A stretch of DNA of 64,000 nucleotides. Source: Bryobacter sp. (GTDB taxonomy: Bacteria; Acidobacteriota; Terriglobia; Bryobacterales; Bryobacteraceae). Positions 26,571 through 36,800 of the stretch are shown piece after piece. Numbering within the stretch: the first letter of the stretch is position 1; the number at the start of each line of letters is the position of its first letter. The notes beneath the pieces are model-generated. The model saw nothing but the letters and a program-made list of their open reading frames with translations, had not been told where the DNA came from and made no database searches. The stretch lies in NCBI GenBank assembly GCA_022843625.1, contig JALHNH010000012.1, positions 84,537 through 148,536 on the forward strand, given 5' to 3'. The position numbers and the translations under genes were made by a program.

Positions 26571-28091
26571 TTGACTAACAAATTCCCCCATTCGATCCTC
26601 CGGCCATCGCTATCCGATCTTTTCTTCCTGGTGCTTCTGGTCTGGCTCTTTGCCATAAGCCCGGTCGGTTGGTCCAGGACCTTGCTCGACGCCGATACCT
26701 GGTTTCATACCAGGATCGGTGAAATCATTCTGAGTACGGGGAGCGTTCCCCATCAGGACCCCTTCTCGTTTTCAAAGGTAGGTCAGGCCTGGTATGCCTT
26801 TGAATGGCTTTCCGAAGTGATTTTGGCCAGCGTTTACCGGCTGTCCGGGTTGAAGGGGATTTCGGCACTGGCTGCGGTGCTGATCACGCTCTATCTGACG
26901 GTACTGCTGAAGTTCTCAATTGCCAAGGGTGCCAATGGAATGATTGCACTCGTCACCACGCTAGTTGCCGCCACCGCCAGTTCAATTCACTTTCATGCCC
27001 GTCCTCATCTGTTCACCTTGCTCTTCTTGACCGTGGCCTTCTGGATTCTCGACCGCAATCGATCTTCGACTGGCAGCTATGCTGTCTGGGTGCTGGTTCC
27101 GTTGGCTGCGCTTTGGGCGAATCTTCATGGGGGATTTTTCATATTCCTGGTTTTGCTTGGGGTTCGTGTGGTGGGCTGCGCGTTAGAGGCGATTTGCTAT
27201 GACGACTTGCGTGCGGCCCGTCGAAGCGAGGCGATCCAGCTGACACTCGTTGGGCTTGCTGTAGCGGCAGCTACCCTTGTAAATCCTTATGGATATCACC
27301 TGCACGAACACATCATTGATTTCTTGAAGTCCCCCTGGACGAATCAGAATGTGGCAGAGTTTCAATCTCCCCGGTTTGGGTCGGAGGAAATGCTGAATTG
27401 CATGCTAATGCTGTTTGCGGGGCTGGCAGTGATTTCGTCACTGGTGAGGAAAAAGAATCTGACTGACTCATTGACGATCCTCTTTCTGGGCTACTGTTCG
27501 CTCACCTCAGTCCGCCACATGACGATATTTATGTTGGCTGTTGCGCCAATCCTCGCCGTCGAACTGAGCCTGGGTTGGAACGCCATTGCAGCGGGGCGCA
27601 AAAAGTCGTCTCTACTTACGATCCTCCACGATGTCACCAGGCAACTGACACCAATGATGGCCGGTACGAGCCTCTTTATCCCAGCCGTCGTTCTTGGGCT
27701 GTTGTTCATGCCGGGCTTGAATTGGCCTACTGAAATACCTGAAACTACGGTTCCAGTGAAGTTCATCGAGAAGCATGCAGACCGGATCGCGACGAGCCGC
27801 ATCTTTGCTGCGGACCAGGTTGCCGACTATTTGATCTTTCGAAATTATCCGAGGCAGAAGGTATATTTCGACAGCCGGCATAACTACTATGGCCCTGCGC
27901 TTGGGGATGAGTATCTGGCGATCCGCGACGGTCTTAAACCGTGGGGTGAGCTGCTGGACAAAAATCGATTCGATCTCGTTCTTGTCCCAAGCCAGGGAGC
28001 CCTCAGCTCTTTATTGAATTTGAGCAATGGCTGGCGGTTGCTGGACCAGAGCGAAAAGTACGTTTTATACGAAAGAAAAGCGTCGTTATGA
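26571..28091 (+). CDS. Multi-spanning membrane protein, GT-C glycosyltransferase-like
   Basis: 506 residues with about ten hydrophobic segments and a soluble C-terminal domain (about 400-506). The first loop has the acidic pattern LLDADTWFHTRIGE and a QDPFSFSKVG-x-WYAFEWLSE segment, which is the arrangement seen in GT-C fold (PMT/ArnT-like, DUF2029-like) glycosyltransferases where an Asp in the first extracytoplasmic loop is catalytic. The start is TTG at 26571 with GGAG at 26561-26564. It is divergent from the M1 aminopeptidase with about 80 bases between the starts. Substrate unknown. Confidence 0.65.
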   Translation: MTNKFPHSILRPSLSDLFFLVLLVWLFAISPVGWSRTLLDADTWFHTRIGEIILSTGSVPHQDPFSFSKVGQAWYAFEWLSEVILASVYRLSGLKGISALAAVLITLYLTVLLKFSIAKGANGMIALVTTLVAATASSIHFHARPHLFTLLFLTVAFWILDRNRSSTGSYAVWVLVPLAALWANLHGGFFIFLVLLGVRVVGCALEAICYDDLRAARRSEAIQLTLVGLAVAAATLVNPYGYHLHEHIIDFLKSPWTNQNVAEFQSPRFGSEEMLNCMLMLFAGLAVISSLVRKKNLTDSLTILFLGYCSLTSVRHMTIFMLAVAPILAVELSLGWNAIAAGRKKSSLLTILHDVTRQLTPMMAGTSLFIPAVVLGLLFMPGLNWPTEIPETTVPVKFIEKHADRIATSRIFAADQVADYLIFRNYPRQKVYFDSRHNYYGPALGDEYLAIRDGLKPWGELLDKNRFDLVLVPSQGALSSLLNLSNGWRLLDQSEKYVLYERKASL

Positions 28092-28101
28092 CGCAGCCCT
28101 C

Positions 28102-31100
28102 CTAGCGGGCATGCGAAGGGTCTGCGCCAATGGTGCCGATGAGCTCTTCAATGTATGCAGGTGAGTTGACGTGGGCCTGCTGGGCCTGGGCATTTGCGAG
28201 AAGTGCGGGAAGGTCAATGCCGGTGCCTCCCTCTTCTTCGAAATCCTTGAGAGCTTGGAGGTGGCGAGCCCAGAGGGCCTGATCGACACGCTGCTTTGCT
28301 TCGAGGCGGGCTTTGTACCAGTCGCTGGCAAGTAGAGAATCTCTCGTAAAGAGGTTCCGAAATGCAGGATCGTCGATCCGCGCCCCTTCGTAATGGCCGT
28401 GGGCCATGATGTGGAGGAGGGCTTTTAGAGGGGGGCAGGCGAGGTCAATGCTTCCGTCTTCAAAGTAATTCAGAGCCACTCGGCGCTGACTTTCGACAAT
28501 GGCATCGATGCCTTCGGCAAACACCGTGGGGTCCTGGAGTTCCGGGCGGAGAAGTTCTTCGGGGAAGACGGCACCGGGTACTTCGAAGATACGGCCGAGG
28601 AAGCGGTCGACAAAGAGCGGAGTGATACGGTAGCCGAGGCGGCTGGCGAGAACTCTCCGGCCGCTGACTTCGAAGTCATTCACTTTTTCAAGAAGTCCGT
28701 GGCTGAGAAGGAAGCCGGGTTCGCGCTCTCCCACTCGCATACGGCACCAGATTTCAGGAACCAGCAAGCTAATGTCGTGATCGACACGGACCTTAGGGCC
28801 AATACAGCCGGCAGAGGTGGTGAAGCCCGGGTAGCCGGTGAGAATGAAAGATACCAGAGCGTTATTGCAATCGACCACCGGAGCTAGCGCGTTGAAGGGG
28901 CCTTTGGTAAGCGCACCTTCGCTACCGAAGCCGGTGGTGGCAGGGGATTTACCGGTGAGGCTCGAAATGAACTCCATGAAGAGTTCGGGCAGTTCCTGAA
29001 AGTGGATGGGGCCGTAAACCGCGAGAGCGGGGAGATTGATAGAGGGATCTGGGGGATTGTTGCGGCGGCCGGCAAGGACGGCATTGACGGGATACTGCAC
29101 GGGACTGCCCGACGGAATTTCACGTTCCAGACGAGCGACGATTTCGGCGATATAGGATTCGCGCGGAGCAGCGAGATCGGGACGGCGCTGGAGGTAGCGC
29201 GGGTTCAATGTGGGCTTGCCGTTTACCAGGCGCGGGTTAGCCGAGGAGACGACGTATGCTTCACCGGTTGCACTGGCGGCGAAGTCTTCGAGGAGCTGTT
29301 TCATGGGCGGACTGAAGCGATCCATCTCTGTAACGTGGTCAATCATGGCGGTGACCTTTGCAGGAGTGAGCGGTTCGTAGTTGGAAATGAAAGTGTTTGG
29401 GCTGGCCATGTCCGATTCGGCCTGCCAGTCGCTGCCGCGGTGGATCGCTTCGTCGGGACGTTGGAAAAGGAGGGTTTCGCAGTTGGTGAGGAGCTTGACG
29501 CTGAGGTTCGTGTTCTCCGGGTCGAGGCCGGAGAGTTGTTCGCGCGGGAGGACGGCAGAGGCGGTAATGTCATCTTCGACCTGTACCTTCATGGAGGGAT
29601 AGAAATCCGGGCGGAGTTTGAAGATGCGCCAACTGCTGTCAGGTTCAAAGCCGACTCGGAGGTAGTTGCTGACGAGAGGCTCCTGTTCGAATTTCAATTC
29701 GTGGCCGAGGAAACCGTTGACGTGATCAACGGTGAAATGCTCGGCCCAGTTGTCGCCCCACTCGGGACGGTAGTAACGCTTGACGGTGAAGACAAGCTGG
29801 CGGGTGGTTTGTTTGAGGCCACGGAGCCAGTTGTTGTAAAAGTCGTTGTATTCGGCGGAGGGCGTCAGGAGCTGGATGACAGAGCCGAGGGAGCGTTCTG
29901 GACTGAGGATGGGACGGCGGCTGCGGTCGTCGGGGAGACGGTCGCGATAAATGGTTGAGAAATCAATCTTGAGAATTTCAGCAACTTGAGCCATGTCGGC
30001 GTGGAAGTCGCGAACGAAGACGGGGCCGCGGAGGATTGCGCTGGAAATCGACTTGGAGATTTCGGACTTGCCGCCGCCGGAGACAGTGCAAGGTTTGTGA
30101 CAGAGAGTACCTTTTGGGCGGACTCCGATCAGGCGCCATGCCCGGCCGGAGAAGTGCTTTTCCATCTGGACGCGGAAGCCTGAGGGCAGGATGTATGCGT
30201 TGCCTGGGCGGAGGTTCAGGCTTTGTTCCACACCGTTCTGGTCCCAGGTTACGAAGCCCGTGCGTAGGCGGAAGATGGAGTTCTCAGGGAGATAGAAGAC
30301 GGTAGGGTAGCGGCGGTCGATTGCGTATCCTTCGGGCTGCCGGATGGCCAGATCGCCAAGGAGAGAGAGAGCCAGTTCGAGGGATACCTTCTTAAGGCTG
30401 ACGGTTTGTTCGGCGTGGAATTCCTGGCCGAGGATGTAAGTGGCGAAGGCAATGGCGCCGCCTGCGTGCTCTTCTTCGGCCATGCCGTAGAGGTTGGCTG
30501 CGAAGCTAATCTGCGTTTTGACTTCCTTCTTGCAGTAGCCGTAGTAGTTGTCGGCGATGATCGTGACAATGACTCCGTTATGATCGCGGCAACAGATTTT
30601 GAAGGCACTGCCTCCGTTATAGAGTTCGTCCTCTGACTCCCATGACATGTCGTCGCGGATTTGGCGGGGGGTGGCTTGGGAAGTGTGAGGGAGGCCAAGG
30701 TCTTTCTTCTTGAGGCCCACCAGGTGTGGGGCGAGGATGACGCAGCCGGTGTGCCCGGTCCAGTGCGGGCTGTCGAGGCCCGCGTCGTTTTCTGGGAGTT
30801 GGGGGTCCCCGCCGTTGCCGAAGATAGATTCCACGAAATCGAGATTGCTCACGAGGCTGCCGGGGGCGAAGAAACGAGTCTCCATGGTCATTTGAGGGTT
30901 GTTGCCGGCGGCAGGGCAAACGATGGGGCGCAGGAGGAGGGAGACGAAGAGCCGGGCGGCATTTTCCTGGGCGGAGGTGAAGGGAAGTGTGAGCGTATCC
31001 GATGGCGGGTTGAGGGCGGCCTTGAGGAGTGAAGCGAAGGCACGCTTGGGAACGGCTTGTTTGTCGGCAGGAACGGGGAAGCCGCCTTCGACGATATGGA

Positions 31101-31494
31101 AGACGCCTTTAGTGGTGCGGCGATCGCTAACAGGATTATGGAGAATGCCTTGCGGGACTCGGTAGGAGTTCAGATAGGGTGAGGTGAAGCTGGCGCCTTT
31201 GTAGGGTAAAGAGAGGATTCGGCCAAGACCAGGGCGGTCGAGTACGAGGGTGTTTTCGGGAAGGCGGGGGACGGGGTCGCCGAGTTCTTTGAGGTGCGAG
31301 TCGAGGAAGTTCTGGATGCGTGTGTCGGCGGGGCAAAGGTAGCCTTTGAGAAGGCGGACTTTGTTTTCGTAGTTTCGCAGGAGGGGCCGGGCAATATCGA
31401 CGAATTCATCCTGATGGTTCAGGGGCTGGCCCATGACCGCCAGCTTCAAAGTCAGGTATCGCAACAATTCTGCAGAATCAGGAGATGAATACAC
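28102..31494 (-). CDS. Candidate pyrophosphate-dependent PEP carboxykinase (about 1130 residues)
   Basis: Large soluble protein without signal or membrane spans. The length fits the PPi-type PEP carboxykinases of Propionibacterium freudenreichii and Entamoeba (about 1100-1150 residues), which have almost no overall similarity to ATP/GTP enzymes. Candidate active-site segments are ICCRDHNGVIVTIIADNYYG, KKEVKTQISFAANLYG and AEEEHAGGAIAF near 330-370, and a phosphate-loop-like SGGGKSEISKSI near 485. If correct it interconverts PEP + CO2 + Pi-type donor and oxaloacetate + PPi. The start used is GTG 31494, only 15 bases from the divergent kinase start; a later ATG at 31434 is possible. The family call is from memory of motifs and size, so moderate. 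Confidence 0.55.
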   Translation of the reverse strand: MYSSPDSAELLRYLTLKLAVMGQPLNHQDEFVDIARPLLRNYENKVRLLKGYLCPADTRIQNFLDSHLKELGDPVPRLPENTLVLDRPGLGRILSLPYKGASFTSPYLNSYRVPQGILHNPVSDRRTTKGVFHIVEGGFPVPADKQAVPKRAFASLLKAALNPPSDTLTLPFTSAQENAARLFVSLLLRPIVCPAAGNNPQMTMETRFFAPGSLVSNLDFVESIFGNGGDPQLPENDAGLDSPHWTGHTGCVILAPHLVGLKKKDLGLPHTSQATPRQIRDDMSWESEDELYNGGSAFKICCRDHNGVIVTIIADNYYGYCKKEVKTQISFAANLYGMAEEEHAGGAIAFATYILGQEFHAEQTVSLKKVSLELALSLLGDLAIRQPEGYAIDRRYPTVFYLPENSIFRLRTGFVTWDQNGVEQSLNLRPGNAYILPSGFRVQMEKHFSGRAWRLIGVRPKGTLCHKPCTVSGGGKSEISKSISSAILRGPVFVRDFHADMAQVAEILKIDFSTIYRDRLPDDRSRRPILSPERSLGSVIQLLTPSAEYNDFYNNWLRGLKQTTRQLVFTVKRYYRPEWGDNWAEHFTVDHVNGFLGHELKFEQEPLVSNYLRVGFEPDSSWRIFKLRPDFYPSMKVQVEDDITASAVLPREQLSGLDPENTNLSVKLLTNCETLLFQRPDEAIHRGSDWQAESDMASPNTFISNYEPLTPAKVTAMIDHVTEMDRFSPPMKQLLEDFAASATGEAYVVSSANPRLVNGKPTLNPRYLQRRPDLAAPRESYIAEIVARLEREIPSGSPVQYPVNAVLAGRRNNPPDPSINLPALAVYGPIHFQELPELFMEFISSLTGKSPATTGFGSEGALTKGPFNALAPVVDCNNALVSFILTGYPGFTTSAGCIGPKVRVDHDISLLVPEIWCRMRVGEREPGFLLSHGLLEKVNDFEVSGRRVLASRLGYRITPLFVDRFLGRIFEVPGAVFPEELLRPELQDPTVFAEGIDAIVESQRRVALNYFEDGSIDLACPPLKALLHIMAHGHYEGARIDDPAFRNLFTRDSLLASDWYKARLEAKQRVDQALWARHLQALKDFEEEGGTGIDLPALLANAQAQQAHVNSPAYIEELIGTIGADPSHAR

Positions 31495-31509
31495 TTTTTA
31501 GGTTAGCCG

Positions 31510-33870
31510 ATGGATGCGCTAATGTGGGAGGTCATGACCGGAAGCGATCGTTGGCGCCGCGTTCAGGAGTTGTGTGAGCAGCTGGAAGGTGTTGCGCCCG
31601 CAGACCAGGCGGGGATGCTGGCTGGGCTTGAAGGCGATGCATCAATTCGCGATGAGGCGCTAGCAGTACTGGCCGCCATGGAGGCGGAAGCGGCGGTTAG
31701 TGCTGTAGAGCGGAAGAGTGTGCTGCGGGAGCATCCAGTTGAAGTTGCCGGGTTGAGGGTGACGGGGTATTTGGGGAGCGGTGGGTCCGGGCTCGTGTAT
31801 CGAGCTGTGCGCGTAGTGAATGGGGTGGAGCAAATCGTAGCCGTGAAGCTGTTTCATGAGCAGCAGGCGAGGTTTGTGCGGGAGCAAAGGATGCTGGCTT
31901 CTCTCAATCATCCGGGGATTGTAAAGTTTCTCGATGCGGGGGTGACTGCAGAGCATCAGGCGTATCTGGTGATGGAGTTGGCCGAAGGGGAGCGGGTTAC
32001 AGAGTATTGCAGCCGGAAGAATTTGAATGTGGCGGAGCGGTTGCGCCTCATGGTGAGAGTGTGTGAGGTGGTGCAGGCGGCGCACCGGTGTCTGATTGTG
32101 CACCTCGACCTGAAGCCATCAAATGTGCTGGTGACGGCCGAGGGCGAGGTGAAGCTGCTGGACTTTGGGACGGCTCAGTTGATGGATGCCAGCGGAAGGT
32201 TTGAGACGACGCAGCAGATGACGCCGTTGTATGCGAGCCCGGAGCAGTTGCGCGGGGATGCGCCTTCTGTGGCCTGCGATGTTTATGCGCTAGGCCTGAT
32301 TCTGTTTGAGCTATTAAGTGGGGGATGGCCATTTCTAGGACGAAATTCGGTGGTGGCTCTTACCGAAAGGGCAAGCGGACGAGTTGAGGCGGGAAGGCTT
32401 GGAGTGTTAAGCCGGGAGTTGAAGGGAGACCTGGAGGCGATTTGCGGAAAGGCGCTGGCGCATGAGCCTGGGGCACGGTATGGGTCGGTGATCGAGTTGG
32501 GCGCTGATATTGAGCGCTATCTGGCGGGTGAGCCGGTGGTGGCGCATCCGCCTGGTTTTTTGTATATCGCGGGGAAGTATGTCAGGCGGCATGCCACAGC
32601 GATTCTGGTTGCCTGTCTGTTTGTTTTGGGGCTTGGAGCGGCGGCCATTTATTCGTATGGTCAGGCCCGGAAAGCAGAGCGGGAGGCATTGCGAGCGGAA
32701 CGAGTCAAGCAGTTTATTACGGCGCTGTTGTTGATTCCGGGGTCTGATGTGACTGCCCGGGCGGACATGAAGATTTCGGAATTGCTGGCCTACGGCGAGG
32801 CTCGCATTGAGCCGATGCTGGGGAATGATCCGGCGACAGCGGCAGAAGTGGAGGCGGCGCTGGCCAACGGTTTCAGCGCTAACGACGACTTTCAGAAGGC
32901 GCATGAGTTGACAAAGCGGGCACTCGCGCGGGCCAGTGCGGGTGGGGATCTTCCGATGCAGGCCGTGCTTGAAGCGAATCTGTCAATGACCAGTTATCTG
33001 CGGAATCAATCTGAGGAAGCCTGGGATTGGGCCCAGAAGGCGGTGGCTCTATGGAAAAAGAATCCAGGAAAATTCAGTCCGCAGCAGGCGGTAGAAACGC
33101 TTTCCAATGCAGCACGAACGATGAGTTATGTGAGAATGGCGGACCCCCAGCACCGGATCTATCTTGAGGAAGCGGTACGGCTATCGGCGGCGCACCGGGA
33201 TCAGATTTTTCCTGTGACCCGGGCACTGGGTTTGTCGGCACTGGCCAACAGTTACCATGCTCTTGATTTTCGATATGCAGAAGCCTATCCCCTGATTCAG
33301 GAGGCGATCGCGATCAATCGTGCGGACCCTTTACGGCAGAGAGCGCTGGCGGACAGTTTGCTCACGCTGGGGATCGTGGCGCGGTACCTTGGACGCGCGG
33401 AGGAGAGTGAGAAGGCGATGGGGGAAGGGGTACGAGGCTACACCCGAATTTATGGAGCCGGGAGCCTTGAGGCGGCAACGCTCAGGGGGCATTGGGGAGT
33501 TAGCCTTGCGGAAGTTGGCAGGAAGGAAGAAGGATTCTCTGAGGCGCAGAAAGCACTGGAGATCAAAAGGCGATGGTATCCGAAGGCGGGTAGCTATTTG
33601 CTGTGGACGAATCTCGGTGCGGCGGCGTATACCGCCTGCCTGACCCAGCGGTACAAGGAATGTGAGGTGCTGGTGCGGGAGGGCTTAGTTTCGCTGGGGC
33701 CGACGGTGAGCGAGGAAGATTACCGTGTGCATGATGCACGTGCGTTTTTAGGGATCGCACTGGCGGGGCAGGGTAAGAAGGAAGAAGCCAAGCAGTGGCT
33801 TGAGGATAGTATCCGGTTTAACGCAAGGCGGGGCAGAGCGGTCCCCTTCAAGGCTTTGTTAGTGCCTTAG
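31510..33870 (+). CDS. Membrane Ser/Thr protein kinase with TPR domain, HLD catalytic loop
   Basis: 786 residues. Kinase domain about 75-350: GSGGSGLVY loop near 88, VAVKLF lysine near 114, catalytic loop IVHLDLKPSN near 197-205 (Leu replaces the usual Arg of HRD), DFGTAQ near 217, and SPEQ in the activation region. A membrane span lies at about 361-383 (TAILVACLFVLGLGAAAIY), then an extracytoplasmic helical TPR region to the end. The catalytic Asp, Asn and Lys are kept, so activity is likely but activation-loop control may differ from HRD kinases. The start is on the same DNA as the divergent carboxykinase-like gene. Its 3' end overlaps the convergent histidine kinase gene by 23 bases. Confidence 0.88.
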   Translation: MDALMWEVMTGSDRWRRVQELCEQLEGVAPADQAGMLAGLEGDASIRDEALAVLAAMEAEAAVSAVERKSVLREHPVEVAGLRVTGYLGSGGSGLVYRAVRVVNGVEQIVAVKLFHEQQARFVREQRMLASLNHPGIVKFLDAGVTAEHQAYLVMELAEGERVTEYCSRKNLNVAERLRLMVRVCEVVQAAHRCLIVHLDLKPSNVLVTAEGEVKLLDFGTAQLMDASGRFETTQQMTPLYASPEQLRGDAPSVACDVYALGLILFELLSGGWPFLGRNSVVALTERASGRVEAGRLGVLSRELKGDLEAICGKALAHEPGARYGSVIELGADIERYLAGEPVVAHPPGFLYIAGKYVRRHATAILVACLFVLGLGAAAIYSYGQARKAEREALRAERVKQFITALLLIPGSDVTARADMKISELLAYGEARIEPMLGNDPATAAEVEAALANGFSANDDFQKAHELTKRALARASAGGDLPMQAVLEANLSMTSYLRNQSEEAWDWAQKAVALWKKNPGKFSPQQAVETLSNAARTMSYVRMADPQHRIYLEEAVRLSAAHRDQIFPVTRALGLSALANSYHALDFRYAEAYPLIQEAIAINRADPLRQRALADSLLTLGIVARYLGRAEESEKAMGEGVRGYTRIYGAGSLEAATLRGHWGVSLAEVGRKEEGFSEAQKALEIKRRWYPKAGSYLLWTNLGAAAYTACLTQRYKECEVLVREGLVSLGPTVSEEDYRVHDARAFLGIALAGQGKKEEAKQWLEDSIRFNARRGRAVPFKALLVP

Positions 33871-36800
33871 GATTGCCCCATTGGCCTAGTTTTTCCTGAA
33901 GCGTGGCGAGCATAAGAGGTTTGCTGAGAAAGTCGTTCATGCCTACATCGAGGCAACGCTGGCGGTCTTCGGCCATGGCGCTAGCAGTGAGAGCGATGAT
34001 CGGAAGGCTGGCGTAGCTACCGCCCCAGGAGCGGAGTTCGGTGGTGGTCTGGTAGCCGTCGAGCTCTGGCATCTGGCAATCCATCAGGATAAGGTCTATT
34101 GAATGTTCGCGGAGGATCGAAAGTGCCTCACGTCCGCTTTGAGCCAGATGAATCTGACAGCCGAGGCGAAGAAGCATGCGCTCGAAGACCATCTGGTTGA
34201 CGCGGTTGTCCTCGGCAATCAGGACTTTGAGTCCCGCCAGATTGTTTGGCAGCTGTTGGGCTGGTTTTGGAGATTCTTCCAATTCCGGTGCGACCACAAG
34301 TGGGAAACGGACGCGGAAGGTGGAGCCGCAGCCGGGCTCGCTTTCGATTTCAACAGAGCCCTGCATTGCCTGTACAAAGCGGTGAACGATAGCGAGGCCG
34401 AGGCCACTGCCGCCGAATTTTCTTGTAGTGGAGGAGTCTGCCTGAACGAAGGGATCGAAGAGATTTGCGAGCTTGTCCTTTGGAATGCCGAGGCCGGTAT
34501 CTTCGACGTGAAAGCAAAGCGTGTTGGTGACGGGATCGCTGTTGACCCGAAGGAGAACCCGGCCCTGATCAGTGAACTTGACGGCGTTGCCGATGAGGTT
34601 GAGGAGGATCTGGCGTAAGCGTTGGGGGTCGCTGAGGATTTGCTTTGGAGCGGAGTCTTCGAGCAGCATTTTGAGGCTGATGCCTTTGGCTTCTGCTTTG
34701 GGTTGGAAGAGTGCGACGAGGTTCTCGCAGAGGGCAGGGATGACGACTGTTGTTTTCTCAAGAGTGAGTTTACCGGCTTCGACTTTAGAGAGGCTGAGAA
34801 TGTCATCGACGATGCCGACCAGATCTTCGCCCGACTGGCGGATGACGTTGACAAGCTTTTGCTGGTCGGAGTCGAGATGCGAGCCGTTGAGGATCTGGAC
34901 TGCGCCGAGGACGCCGTTCATAGGAGTGCGGATCTCGTGGCTCATGGTGGCCAGGAACTCAGTTTTGGCGCGGTTGGCAGACTGAGCAGCGAGCATGGCT
35001 TTTTCAAGTTCTACGGTACGTTCTTCTACCTTTTGTTCGAGGAGGCGGGTGCGCTGCAGGGAAAGGTTGTGGCGTTGCCAGGCGATGGCACCTACGAGTG
35101 CACAAACAAGGAGCAGGGCGAGGATGCGGACCCATAAGAGCTGGTAATAAGCGGCTTCCATGCCGAGCGGGATGCTGAGTTGTTTGCCGTTCCAATGGCC
35201 CGCCTGACTGGAGGTCTGAAGCAGGAACTCGTAATTGCCGGGAGGGAGATTGGTGTACTGGGCGGTGCGGCTCTCATTGCAAGGGATCCAATCGGGATCA
35301 AAGCCCTCCATTTTGAGACGGCAGAAGTCGCCGCCGAGCGGGTCGAGGCGGATGGTCTGGAAGACGAACTCGATTTTCTTGAGGCCTGGGGGGATATTCT
35401 GGGGGCGGTTAAGGTCGCGCGCGCTGCCGTCGGCGTTGATGGCGAGGATAAGAGGAACTGGAGGGCGGGGGATGGATTCAAAATCTCCGGGATTGACTGA
35501 GACCAGTCCGAGGAGGCCAGGGAACCACATGCGGCCTTGAGGATCTGTTGCGCCGGAAGCTGAGGTGACGAGGCCAAAATTGGTTGTCGGGAGGGACTGT
35601 GCTTCTCCGTAGCGCTCCACCTGAAGACCGGGCTGACTGAGATTGGTCAGGGCCTGTTTTTTCGAGAAGCGGGCGAGGCCCATGCGCGTAGTGCACCAGA
35701 ATTTACCAAAGCGATCCTCTGCGATGTGGAAGACCTGATCACCGCCGAGGAGAGGTTTTGCGTTAAGGAATCTGCCTTCTATTGTTGAGTAAATTTCGAG
35801 GCCATCGGTGGTGCCGATCCAGAGCAGGCCTTGCTGGTCTGCAGTGAGGCTGTACCAGGCACGGGCGCGGTCCGGGGCTGCGTTTGGGGCGGGTTGATAC
35901 TTATTTCCGTTTAGTTTAAAAAGCCCGCGGAATTGCGAGAGGCCCCAGATCTGGCCACTCGAGTCTTTTGCCATCTGGCGGATGCGACCCGGACCCGAGA
36001 GTTCTTGCACCCGCCAGGAGTCCTGGCCATTCGTCTGGTGGAGGGTGAGCCGGAAGTTAGCGTTGGCAGTGGAGTAAAGGAGTTGAGCCGGGGATTCCCA
36101 GAAGAGGCCAGGAAGGGTTCGATACGGGAGGGGGGAATCTGTGCGAATTGGTTGAATGCCTTGAGAGGTGGCGTGGAAAATGCCTTGGGCTGTGGCAGCA
36201 AGGATGCCTGACACCGGGTGTTTAATTAAGGATTGAGTCTCAGCGACTTCGGGGGGGGTGAAGGTGCCGGTGACACGGCCGTCTGTGAGGCGAACGAGGC
36301 CTGACTTTCGAAGGCTGCCCCATGCATTGCCATCGCGGTCGATAGCGACGCCGGTGAGGTGACTTTCTGCGAGGCCCTCGCGGCGGGTGTAGATACGGAA
36401 GATGCCGGGGTTGAGACGATAGAGATTGCCCCAGCGGCCACCGAACCACATGTTGCCCTGAGGGTCTTCGGCCATGGCAGAGAGCATTTCTTCTTGCTCC
36501 TGGCCCAGCGGCATCGATTCGATATTGCCGTTGCAGAGTCTGGCAATGGACTGATCGAGGCCCATCCAGACGCAGCCGGACTTGTCTTTGTGGATGGAGA
36601 GGATATCTTCTTTGGGCAGGCCCTCGGATTTGCCCCAGTGCCTGCTGTCCCCTTCCCGCCAGCGGTATAGGCCTTTGGAGGTTGGGATCCAGAGATTTCC
36701 TTCGCCGTCGGCCAGGAGCCTTCGGACGGTGGCGGGAGCTTGAAAGTGTGAAATCCAAGATTCGTTACCGGCGAGATAGAGCCGGTTGTTGTTCATGATG

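Noticed and set aside
25307..26578. 423-residue forward frame opposite the M1 aminopeptidase
   Set aside because: The reverse gene has all M1 catalytic motifs; the forward frame is an Arg/His-rich antisense reading.
29002..29958. 318-residue forward frame opposite the carboxykinase-like gene
   Set aside because: Gly/Glu/Val-rich antisense frame with no start signal; the reverse frame runs unbroken for 1130 residues.
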